From Solirubrobacterales bacterium (GTDB lineage Bacteria > Actinomycetota > Thermoleophilia > Solirubrobacterales > Solirubrobacteraceae): a DNA stretch of 40,349 nucleotides. A program made the translations under genes and the position numbers. The notes under the pieces were generated by a model. The model was not told the DNA's origin and made no database searches. It saw only the letters and a program-made list of their open reading frames with translations. Below, one piece after another: positions 8,469-16,450 of the stretch (positions within the stretch are counted from its first letter, which is position 1; every line of letters starts with the position of its first letter). The stretch is taken from the NCBI GenBank assembly GCA_019244395.1, contig JAFASQ010000025.1, forward strand, positions 1 to 40,349. Reading direction: 5' to 3'.

Positions 8469-9753
8469 GCCCATACCCTTGCTCGCCGTGAGCGCCGACG
8501 CCGGGCCTCTGCCCACCACCACCTACGAGGCTGATCCCTCGCACGTCCACCGCGTGCTGCTTCTCTACAGTGGCGGCCTGGACACCAGCGTGATGCTCAA
8601 GTGGATCCAGGAGCATTACCAGGCGGAAGTGGTCGCGCTCACGGTCAACCTCGGTCAGCCGGGCGAGGACTACGAGGTGATCCGGGGCAAGGCGCTCACC
8701 CTTGGTGCGCTCGACTGCCACGTGGTCGACGCTCGCGAGGAGTTCGCCCACGAGTACATCGTCCCCGCGATCAAGGCCAACGGGACCTACGGCCTCGCCT
8801 ACCCGCTGTTCACCGCGCTCGGCCGCCCGTTGATCGCCAAGCTCGCCGTGGACTACGCACGCGCCTCGGGCTGCGACACGATCGCCCACGGCTGCACGGG
8901 CAAGGGCAACGATCAGGTGCGGATCGACGCCACGGTGGCCACGCTCGGCCCCGAGCTCCGCGTCATCGCACCCGTGCGGGGGTGGCGGATGGGTCGCGAA
9001 GAGGAGGTGGCCTACGCCCGCGAACACGGCATCCCGGTCAAAGGCGGCACCGAGCAGGCGCCCTATTCGATCGACGACAACCTGTGGGGGCGCTCGAGCG
9101 AGGGGCGCTGGATCGAGGAGCTCGACCACGCGCCCGAGGACGACGTGTTCCAGCTCGTCACCCGCCCCGAAGCGGCGCCCGACGAGCCCGAGGTGGTCAC
9201 CGTCGAGTTCGAGCGCGGCGTCCCCGTGGCGCTGGACGGCGAGCGGCTTGGGTTGGTCGAGCTGCTCGAGCGGGCCGGCGCGATCGGCGCGCGTCACGGC
9301 GTCGGGATCGTCGACCACATCGAGGACCGGATCGTCGGGCTGAAAGTACGCGATATCTATGAGGTCCCGGCGGCGACCATCCTGCTGCTCGCCCACCGCG
9401 AGCTCGAGAAGCTGGTGGGCACGATCCACCAGAACCAGCTCAAGCCGGTCCTGGACCAGAAGTGGGCTTACCTCGTGTACGCCGGGCTGTGGTGGGACCC
9501 GCTGCGCAGCGATCTCGATGCCTACATGGACGCCGCCAACGCCCAGGTGACCGGGACGATCGGCGTCAAGCTGTACAAGGGCGCGGCCCGCGCCGTCACC
9601 CGCTCCTCGCCCCACGCGGTGTACGACGCGCAGCTGGCCACGTTCGCCGAGTCCGGCGGCCTGTTCGCCCAGGCTGCCTCGCCGGGGTTCATCGAGCTGT
9701 GGTCGCTGCAGTCCCGTCTGGCGTGGCGCCTGCGCGACGAGAATCGCGGGTAG
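8461..9753 (+). CDS. argG: Argininosuccinate synthase
   Basis: Condenses citrulline and aspartate with ATP to argininosuccinate. The P-loop YSGGLDTSV (about 36-44) and GCTGKGNDQVR are clear signatures of the PP-loop ATP pyrophosphatase fold of ArgG. From a TTG at 8461 the protein has 430 residues. AAGGAG at 8451-8456 lies 4 bases before this TTG, and the start overlaps the CHAD gene by 8 bp. An in-frame GTG at 8488 would remove nine residues but has no Shine-Dalgarno sequence. argF, argR and argH are not adjacent: the next gene is unrelated, so the operon is split relative to the common argCJBDFRGH order. Confidence 0.96.
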   Translation: MDEPIPLLAVSADAGPLPTTTYEADPSHVHRVLLLYSGGLDTSVMLKWIQEHYQAEVVALTVNLGQPGEDYEVIRGKALTLGALDCHVVDAREEFAHEYIVPAIKANGTYGLAYPLFTALGRPLIAKLAVDYARASGCDTIAHGCTGKGNDQVRIDATVATLGPELRVIAPVRGWRMGREEEVAYAREHGIPVKGGTEQAPYSIDDNLWGRSSEGRWIEELDHAPEDDVFQLVTRPEAAPDEPEVVTVEFERGVPVALDGERLGLVELLERAGAIGARHGVGIVDHIEDRIVGLKVRDIYEVPAATILLLAHRELEKLVGTIHQNQLKPVLDQKWAYLVYAGLWWDPLRSDLDAYMDAANAQVTGTIGVKLYKGAARAVTRSSPHAVYDAQLATFAESGGLFAQAASPGFIELWSLQSRLAWRLRDENRG

Positions 9754-9819
9754 CACCCGCGCTCCAGCGCCGCCTGCACACCGGCCACCAAAAAGCGATT
9801 TGACGTCCGCGCGCGGGCT

Positions 9820-9825
9820 TAGCGT
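9820..9825 (+). promoter_or_regulatory. Possible -10 element for a leaderless transcript
   Basis: TAGCGT fits the actinobacterial -10 pattern TAnnnT. It lies 5 bases before the GTG at 9831 and 8 bases before the ATG at 9834, with no Shine-Dalgarno sequence, the usual layout of a leaderless start. A TTGACG at 9800-9805 is only 14 bases upstream of it, too close for a standard -35. Confidence 0.35.
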
Positions 9826-9830
9826 CCACG

Positions 9831-11984
9831 GTGATGACTGACCTCCCCTCCTCGCTCGGGATCGAGGCCGTCGAGCTGCTCGGCGAGGCTGGGCGAAGCG
9901 TGACCGTACGCGTCAGCGGGCGATGGCGGAGGCGCCGTCCCGAGGCCCGGGGGCAGGCAACCCTGGTGGTGGACGTGGAAAGCGGCCGTCAGCGGTTTCC
10001 CGCCATGCCCGAGCCGCCCTCGCTGAGTGGTGCCGCCCCCGGCACGTGGCGGATGAGCTTCTCCGTCCCGGCGGCGCTGGCCCAGGCGCTGCCGGGGCGT
10101 ACGTTCCTCCAGCTCGGAGGCGTGATGGTGCGGCTCCCGGTGGGCGAAGTGCCCACGGGCGGGTCCGATGTGCTCGAGGAGCGACGCGCGCGTGGCTCAG
10201 AGCTCGCCGCCGAGAGCGCCCGCCGGCGTGCGGTGGCACTCGCCGAAGAGGTAATGCGCCTCGAGCACGAGCTGGACGGCGCCCGGATGCGGTCCGAGCG
10301 ACTGTGGGCGCAGATCGCCGAGCGTGAGCGCCGGCTGCGCGTGGCCGAGCAGCACCTCCACGCCGAGCGATCGCGCCGGGCCGAGGTCGAGGAGGAGCTG
10401 AGTCGGGTCTCTCGGGCGGCTCAGCATGACCTCGAGGCGCTCCGCGGTCGCGTGGCCAAGCTCGAGCGGGAGCTGAGACGCATGCGTCGCGCTGTCGACG
10501 AGGCCGAGCACCTGGCCGCTGCGGCCGAGGCCGCGTGTCGCGATGCGGAGCGCCGGCTGGCGGAGCGAGCGCGGCCGCCGCACGCCGAGACGAACTCGAT
10601 CGAGTTCAAGCTGCTTCGAGCCACCCCGAGCGCGTCGCCTGCTCGGGATGCCCTGCCGTTCGGCGCCACGTCCGCCGCCGACCGGACCGCGCTCGCGCTC
10701 GAGATGGCCATGACGCGGGCACGTGATGCGCTCCCGAATGCCCGCGCCGCGGCACTCGAAGCCGAGCTGGCCGCCGCCCGCGAGGAGATCGAGGCCCAGC
10801 GCCGGCGCTCGGACCGCGCCTACGCGGCGATCGAGGTGGTCCGCGTGGAACTCGGCCAGCTCAGCGCCGGACCGCCGGCCCGCGCATCGCCCCACGCAGC
10901 GCCACTGCGCGGCTCGTTCAGCTCGACCGCCAGCGCCGCGTCACAGGACGAACCGGTCCAGGCGGAGCGACTGAGCGCCGCGCTGGCGCGCCTGCGCGAC
11001 CAGGCCGGCCCGATTGCGGACGCCGCGCCGATCCGGCCGGTGGAGTCCACCCCGAGAGCGGCCGCGACGACGCCGTGGCTGGCCACCGCCTTCCGCGAGC
11101 TCGTGGCCCAGGACGCGGCGGCCGCCGGACGCTTGCTGCTCGCCCTGCTGCCCGCCCAGCGAGCGGCTGACCCGCGGCCGGTCGCCTACGACCTGGTCCT
11201 AGGCGATCTCGCCTGTGTGCAGGTCACGGTTGGTAGTAGCGGGGTTCGCGTCGAGATCGACGCGATGCCCCGCGTCCCGGCCGAGGTCGACTTCCAGTTG
11301 GAGGGGGATCTTGCCAGCATCGCGCGCCTGCTCGCGGCGCGTGGGGTGCGCCGGCGACTGCATCTGCTCGCGGCGCGCGGGATGCGGCGGCGACCGCACC
11401 TGGCCACGGCGCGCGGGGTACGCCGGCGACTGCACCCGCTCACGACGCTTCGTTCGCGCGGGCGCCGGCGCCTCGGGCCGTGGCCTCGCGTGCCGCGGCT
11501 GCGGGGCGATGCGCGGCCGCTGGCGTCGCTCGATCGGTTGATCGCAGCCAGGCTCACGCTGGGCGAGCTCGACGCGGCGGGCGTAAGGCTCGATCCGGTG
11601 CTGGCCATGACGCTGTCGGGGTTGATGATCGAGCCCGCCTGGACGACCGGCGAGCGGTTCGTGATCGCTCACCGGGAGCCCGGCGCGGCGTCGGCCGACG
11701 CGTATCTGCACGTGCGCGACGGCGCCCCGCCGCGCGCGTCCGGCGAGGCGCCGCAGCGATCGGTGGAGGCGGTCGTGGTGTGCCCGTCGAGCGAACTCGT
11801 CGGGGTGCTCACCGGCGTGGCCGCCCCTGCCGAGTTGGTGGGCGAGCAGCGTCCGTTGAACGCTGCTCCGGCGGTGGCTCGACCGCGCACAATGCGGCTA
11901 AAACGGCGCCAGGGTCCACCTCCATCCGGGCCGGCGCCTATGCTCGAATACCGGACTTCGCCTCACCCTGATCCCTGTCCATGA
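9831..11984 (+). CDS. Coiled-coil protein with 12-residue tandem repeats, function unknown
   Basis: I do not recognise a named family. The 717 codons start at GTG 9831, with ATG 9834 next. Residues about 1-105 form a beta-rich domain with several aromatic/hydrophobic strands. About 108-250 and 287-340 are heptad-like, Arg/Glu/Ala-rich coiled coils without transmembrane segments or a signal peptide. The C-terminal part (about 420-700) has a hydrophobic pattern that reminds me of SCP2-like ligand-binding folds, but this is weak. Inside it, residues 500-535 are three near-identical Arg-rich 12-mers of the form LLAARGVRRRLH, encoded by 36-bp tandem repeats. The stop overlaps the dnaE start codon (ATGA), so the two are coupled. 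A structural or DNA-associated role is only a guess. Confidence 0.75.
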   Translation: MMTDLPSSLGIEAVELLGEAGRSVTVRVSGRWRRRRPEARGQATLVVDVESGRQRFPAMPEPPSLSGAAPGTWRMSFSVPAALAQALPGRTFLQLGGVMVRLPVGEVPTGGSDVLEERRARGSELAAESARRRAVALAEEVMRLEHELDGARMRSERLWAQIAERERRLRVAEQHLHAERSRRAEVEEELSRVSRAAQHDLEALRGRVAKLERELRRMRRAVDEAEHLAAAAEAACRDAERRLAERARPPHAETNSIEFKLLRATPSASPARDALPFGATSAADRTALALEMAMTRARDALPNARAAALEAELAAAREEIEAQRRRSDRAYAAIEVVRVELGQLSAGPPARASPHAAPLRGSFSSTASAASQDEPVQAERLSAALARLRDQAGPIADAAPIRPVESTPRAAATTPWLATAFRELVAQDAAAAGRLLLALLPAQRAADPRPVAYDLVLGDLACVQVTVGSSGVRVEIDAMPRVPAEVDFQLEGDLASIARLLAARGVRRRLHLLAARGMRRRPHLATARGVRRRLHPLTTLRSRGRRRLGPWPRVPRLRGDARPLASLDRLIAARLTLGELDAAGVRLDPVLAMTLSGLMIEPAWTTGERFVIAHREPGAASADAYLHVRDGAPPRASGEAPQRSVEAVVVCPSSELVGVLTGVAAPAELVGEQRPLNAAPAVARPRTMRLKRRQGPPPSGPAPMLEYRTSPHPDPCP
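11328..11435 (+). repeat. Three 36-bp in-frame tandem repeats
   Basis: Units at 11328-11363, 11364-11399 and 11400-11435 each begin CTG and end CAT or CAC, and share the core GGCGCG(T/C)GGG(G/A)T(G/A)CG. They encode LLAARGVRRRLH, LLAARGMRRRPH and LATARGVRRRLH. A degenerate fourth unit may follow (PLTTLRSRGRRR). Copy number is a whole number of codons, so expansion or contraction would keep frame. Confidence 0.9.
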
Positions 11985-14900
11985 CTGCGCCCTGCGTCCA
12001 CCTGCACGTCCATTCCGAGTACTCGCTGCTCGACGGGGCCTGCAAGATTGACGCCCTGGTCGAGCGCGCCGCGGCGTTCGGACAGCCGGCCGTGGGGCTG
12101 ACCGACCACGGCGTGATGAACGGCGCCGTCGAGCTGTTCACGGCGGCCCGGAGGCACGGGATCAAGCCCGTGCTCGGGTGCGAGGTGTACGTGGTCGACG
12201 ATCACGAGCGCCGTGCCCCGGGGCGACTGGACCGGTTTCACCTGACGCTGCTGGCGGCCACGCCGGTCGGCTATCGCAACCTGGTCAAGTTGTGCTCCGC
12301 CGGCTTCCTCGAGGGGTACCAGCGGGGCAAGCCATCCGTCGACCTCACGCAGATGGCTGCCCACGCCGAGGGCGTGATCGTGCTCACCGGTTGCCTGCAG
12401 TCGCGCTTCTGCCAGCACCTACTCGACGGCCGCGTCGCCCAGGCGCGCGCGCACGCGGATGAGCTGATTCAGGCCTTCGGCGTCGACAACGTCTACTTCG
12501 AGGTCCAGAAGAACGGCGTGGCGGCGCAGGACCAGGCCAACGAGGGCATCGTGCGCATCGCGCGCGAGGTCGGCCGCCCGCTCGCGGGCACGGGCGACGT
12601 CCACTACCTGCGCCGCGAGGATTACAGCCACCACGCCGCGCTGCTATGCGTGCAGACGAAGTCGACGCTGGATCAGCCGAAGATCAGCTTCGAGGCGAAC
12701 GAGTTCTACCTGCGTTCGAGCGAGGAGATGGCGAGCGCCTTCGCGGAGTGGCCCGAGGCGATCGCCTCGACGCTCGAGATCGCCGAGCGCTGCGACGTCG
12801 AGCTCGAGCTGGGGCGCCAGCTGATCCCGCGCTATCCGACGCCGGGCGGCGAGAGCGAGGGCGAGTACCTGCGCACGCTGGTTCAGCAGGGGATGTGCGA
12901 GCGATATGGCGATCCGGTCCCGGCGGAGGCCCTGGAGCGCGCGGAGTACGAGCTCGCGGTGATCGGGCGGATGGGCTTCAGCGGCTACTTCCTGATCGTG
13001 TGGGACTTCGTCAAGTACGCCAAGGACTTGGGCATCGCCGTGGGGCCGGGGCGCGGCTCGGCCGCCGGATCGCTCGTGGCCTATTCGCTGCAGATCACCG
13101 ACGTCGATCCCCTGCGCTACGGGCTGCTGTTCGAGCGCTTCCTCAATCCCGAGCGGGTGTCGATGCCCGATATCGACATCGACTTCTCGGTGCGCGGGCG
13201 CGATCGCGTGATCCGCTACGTGACCGAGAAGTACGGCAAGGACTCGGTGGCGCAGATCGTCACCTTCGGCAAGATGTTCCCGCGTGCCGCCACGCGCGAC
13301 GCCGCCCGGGTGCTCGGTCACGACTACGGGGCCGGTGACCGGCTGGCCAAGCTCATCCCCGATCCCATCATGGGCCGTCCGCCCAGCTTTGAGGACTGCC
13401 TGAAGCCAGGCCAGCCGCTGCGCGCCGAGGTGGACCGCGATCCCACCGCCCGCCAGATCGTCGAGGTGGCAAGGGGGCTCGAGGGGATCGCCCGCAACTC
13501 CTCGATCCACGCCGCGGCGGTGGTCATCGCCGACCGCCCGCTGACCGACATCGTGCCGCTGCAGATCGCCGATGCCGGCAGCGACGAGAACGGGGAGCGG
13601 GTGTTCCGGACGGTCACCCAGTTCACGATGAAGCCGGTCGAGCAGATCGGCCTGCTCAAGATGGACTTCCTGGGCCTGCGCAACCTCGACGTGATCGAGG
13701 ACGCGCTCGACATCATCGCGCGCTCGACCGGTGAGCGCCCCGACATGACCACGTTGCCGCTCGATCACGCGCCCACGTACGAGATGATGGCCCGGGGCGA
13801 CTCGGTCGGGGTGTTCCAGTTCGAGTCCGAGGGGATGCGGGAGGCGCTCAAGAAGGTCAAGCCGGACGAGTTCGACGACCTCGTCGCGCTGAACGCCCTG
13901 TACCGGCCGGGCGCGATGGACCAGATCCCGGCCTACGCGCGCGGCAAGCACAACCCCGAGGCGATCACCTATCCGGACGAGCGGCTGCGGCCGATTCTCG
14001 AGGCGACCAAGGGCGTGATCCTCTACCAGGAGCAGGCGATGCAGATCGCCAAGGAGATCGCCGGGTTCAGCGGCGCGAAGGCGGACGACCTGCGCAAGGC
14101 GATCGGCAAGAAGAACCGCGAGGCGATGGCCAAGCTCAAGCCGGAGTTCGTGGCCGGCTGCCGGGCGTCCGGCACCAGCGAGCAGGTGATCGAGTGGCTG
14201 TGGACGAGCAACGAGCGCTCGGCCGACTACAGCTTCAACCGCTCCCACGCCGCGTGCTACACGCTGATCGCCTACCGGACGGCATGGCTCAAGGCCAGCT
14301 ACCCCGCCGAGTACATGGCAGCGCTGATCTCTTCGGTGATGGACACCAAGGACAAGGTTCCGTTCTTCGTCTCCCAGGCCGAGCAGATGGGGATCTCGAT
14401 CCTGCCGCCGGACGTGAACTATTCAGACCACGAGTTCGTGGTCGTCGACGGCAACATCCGCTTCGGATTGGATGCGGTCAAGGGCGTGGGCTACCAAGCG
14501 GTGGAGGCAATCAAGCGCGCCCGGGGCGATGCGGATCCCACCCAGCCAACGCCCATCCGCCCGTTCCTCAACCTGTTCGACTTCTGCTCGCGCGTCGATA
14601 GCCGCGCCGTGAACAAGAAGGCGATCGAGGCACTGATCAAGTGCGGGGCGTTCGGGTCGACGGGCGCCACCCGCAAGGGGATGCTGATGATGCTCGAGCA
14701 GGCGCAGGGCGCCGGCCAGAAGGCCCAGCAGGACGCGCTGATCGGGCAAGGCTCGATCTTCGACCTCGGCGGCGATGAGAGCGCCGACGTCGTCGGCGGC
14801 GGCTTCGTGACGCCCAGTCACGCGCCGATCCCGGCGATCGAGTTCGACCGCAACGAGCTGCTGGCGGCGGAGAAGGAGTCGATCGGCCTGTTCATCTCGG

Positions 14901-15583
14901 CGCACCCGCTCAAGGAGGTCGGTCCAGCGCTGCGTGTGCGTGTGGACTGTCCGCTGTCCGAGCTGCCCGGTCGACGGGATGGCGATTGGGTGACCGTCGG
15001 CGGGATGATCACCGAGACCAAGCGGATCCGCACCAAGAAGGGGGATCCGATGATGTTCGCCACGCTCGACGACCTCGAGGCGTCAGTCGAGTTGCTTGTG
15101 TTCGGCAACGCGCTGGCCGCCGCCGGCGAGGTGGCGGCGCCCGATTCGATCGTGCTCGTCCGCGGGCGCGTGGATCACAAGGACCGGACGACGACGTGCA
15201 TCGTGGTCCAGCAGGTCGACCGCTTCGAGCCCTCCGCCGATGAGGTGGCGCAGGCGCGAGAGCAGGCGGCTCGCAAGCCCGCCGTGCCGAGCGCGCTCCG
15301 GTTGAGGCTCGATGCCACCGCACTCGCCGCGTCCGTTCTGTCCGAGCTCAAGGAGGTGCTGGCCGGATCGCCTGGCGAGCGCGAAGTGGTGATCGAGCTG
15401 AGCACCTCGGTGGGGGAGCGGCGGCTGAAGCTTGGCCCCGAGTACCGCGTCGCCGACAGCGCAAGCCTGCACGCCGAGTTGGCCGACCTGCTCGGCCACG
15501 CGATCCTGCCGGGCGGGACTGCCGGTGGGGTCCCGCCAAACGTGAGCCCCGAAGCCGAGCGGCGCCAAGCCAGCGTCGCCTAG
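11981..15583 (+). CDS. dnaE: DNA polymerase III alpha subunit (DnaE1 type)
   Basis: Replicative polymerase of 1200 residues. The N-terminal PHP domain (about 5-210) keeps apparent metal ligands: H9 and H11 in HLHVHSEYS, D42-H43 in LTDHG, E68 in GCEVY, H87 in FHLTLLA, then TGCLQS and GDVHYL. This suggests an active PHP proofreading exonuclease, as known for mycobacterial DnaE1. The palm carries PDIDIDF with D397 and D399 as catalytic aspartates, GPGRGSAAGSLV lies just before it, and SFNRSHAACYTLIAYRTAW follows. An OB-fold (ITETKRIRTKKGDPMMFATL) is near 1010. The length and intact PHP argue for DnaE1 and against the error-prone DnaE2/ImuC. The ATG overlaps the stop of the preceding coiled-coil gene. 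Confidence 0.97.
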   Translation: MTAPCVHLHVHSEYSLLDGACKIDALVERAAAFGQPAVGLTDHGVMNGAVELFTAARRHGIKPVLGCEVYVVDDHERRAPGRLDRFHLTLLAATPVGYRNLVKLCSAGFLEGYQRGKPSVDLTQMAAHAEGVIVLTGCLQSRFCQHLLDGRVAQARAHADELIQAFGVDNVYFEVQKNGVAAQDQANEGIVRIAREVGRPLAGTGDVHYLRREDYSHHAALLCVQTKSTLDQPKISFEANEFYLRSSEEMASAFAEWPEAIASTLEIAERCDVELELGRQLIPRYPTPGGESEGEYLRTLVQQGMCERYGDPVPAEALERAEYELAVIGRMGFSGYFLIVWDFVKYAKDLGIAVGPGRGSAAGSLVAYSLQITDVDPLRYGLLFERFLNPERVSMPDIDIDFSVRGRDRVIRYVTEKYGKDSVAQIVTFGKMFPRAATRDAARVLGHDYGAGDRLAKLIPDPIMGRPPSFEDCLKPGQPLRAEVDRDPTARQIVEVARGLEGIARNSSIHAAAVVIADRPLTDIVPLQIADAGSDENGERVFRTVTQFTMKPVEQIGLLKMDFLGLRNLDVIEDALDIIARSTGERPDMTTLPLDHAPTYEMMARGDSVGVFQFESEGMREALKKVKPDEFDDLVALNALYRPGAMDQIPAYARGKHNPEAITYPDERLRPILEATKGVILYQEQAMQIAKEIAGFSGAKADDLRKAIGKKNREAMAKLKPEFVAGCRASGTSEQVIEWLWTSNERSADYSFNRSHAACYTLIAYRTAWLKASYPAEYMAALISSVMDTKDKVPFFVSQAEQMGISILPPDVNYSDHEFVVVDGNIRFGLDAVKGVGYQAVEAIKRARGDADPTQPTPIRPFLNLFDFCSRVDSRAVNKKAIEALIKCGAFGSTGATRKGMLMMLEQAQGAGQKAQQDALIGQGSIFDLGGDESADVVGGGFVTPSHAPIPAIEFDRNELLAAEKESIGLFISAHPLKEVGPALRVRVDCPLSELPGRRDGDWVTVGGMITETKRIRTKKGDPMMFATLDDLEASVELLVFGNALAAAGEVAAPDSIVLVRGRVDHKDRTTTCIVVQQVDRFEPSADEVAQAREQAARKPAVPSALRLRLDATALAASVLSELKEVLAGSPGEREVVIELSTSVGERRLKLGPEYRVADSASLHAELADLLGHAILPGGTAGGVPPNVSPEAERRQASVA

Positions 15584-15656
15584 TTCAGGCTCGCCCGCCG
15601 CAGCTGAGTTTCGCGGTGCCCCGGGCCGCGCGGCCGCTGAAAACGCGCTGTCAAAT

Positions 15657-15671
15657 AGCCCGCGGGCTTTT
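15657..15671 (+). terminator. Weak terminator-like hairpin after dnaE
   Basis: AGCC-CGCG-GGCT followed by TTTT forms a short 4-bp stem with a T tail, 70 bp after the dnaE stop. The stem is short, so this is only suggestive. The rest of the 120-bp gap (15584-15703) holds GC-rich inverted repeats around 15617-15638 but no convincing promoter. Confidence 0.3.
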
Positions 15672-15703
15672 CGTTCGGCGCGCATTGCGGGAAGCTTCTC
15701 GGC

Positions 15704-16450
15704 GTGCTCGACCTACCGGACGCCATCACCGCCTGCCTGTTCGACCTCGATGGGGTGCTGACGAAGACGGCCAAGGTGCACGCCACGGCGTGGAAGCAGA
15801 TGTTCGACGAGTACTTGCGATGCCGGGCGGAGCGCAGCGGCGAGCCTTGCCACGAGTTCCGGCTGCCCGAGGACTACGAGCAGTACGTGGACGGTAAGCC
15901 CCGTTGCGATGGGGTGATGTCGTTCCTGCAGGCCCGGGGGATCGAGCTCGCGCTTGGTACCCCCGGGGACCCTCCCGACGCGGAGACCATCTACGGACTC
16001 GGGACACGCAAGAACGATCTGGTGCTCGAGCTCATCAGCAAGCAGGGGGCCGAGCCCTACGTGGGCTCCGTACGGTTCGTCGAGCGCGCCCGTGAGCAGG
16101 GCCTGCGCACAGCGGTAGTGTCCTCGAGCACGAACTGCCAGGACGTGCTGCTCGCCGTCGGCATCGAGCACCTGTTCGAAGCGCGGATCGACGGCGCGGT
16201 GGCCGAGCGAGAGCAGCTGGCGGGCAAGCCGGCGCCCGACACCTTTCTCGCCGGGGCCCGGGCGCTGCACACCGAGCCGGCCCACGCGGCGGTGTTCGAG
16301 GATGCGCTGGCCGGCGTGGAGGCCGGACGTGCTGGATGCTTCGGCTGGGTGGTAGGCGTCGACCGCACCGGCCATGCCCAGGCGCTGCGCGAGCATGGTG
16401 CCGACGTCGTGGTCGGGGACCTGGACGAGCTGCTGGAGCGCAGCCCGTGA
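15704..16450 (+). CDS. Beta-phosphoglucomutase-like HAD hydrolase
   Basis: Haloacid dehalogenase superfamily enzyme of 248 residues from a GTG start. Motif I is FDLDGVLT, with nucleophile D14 and acid/base D16. The serine motif II is VVSSS, motif III lysine is in GKPAPDTF, and motif IV is FEDALAGVEAGRAG. The cap (about 20-110) and the DGKPR segment resemble beta-phosphoglucomutase, which converts beta-glucose 1-phosphate to glucose 6-phosphate. The stop overlaps the following GH65 gene by GTGA. That pairing is well known for inverting disaccharide phosphorylases that release beta-glucose 1-phosphate, and supports the mutase role over a plain phosphatase. No clear Shine-Dalgarno sequence precedes the GTG. 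Confidence 0.88.
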   Translation: MLDLPDAITACLFDLDGVLTKTAKVHATAWKQMFDEYLRCRAERSGEPCHEFRLPEDYEQYVDGKPRCDGVMSFLQARGIELALGTPGDPPDAETIYGLGTRKNDLVLELISKQGAEPYVGSVRFVERAREQGLRTAVVSSSTNCQDVLLAVGIEHLFEARIDGAVAEREQLAGKPAPDTFLAGARALHTEPAHAAVFEDALAGVEAGRAGCFGWVVGVDRTGHAQALREHGADVVVGDLDELLERSP

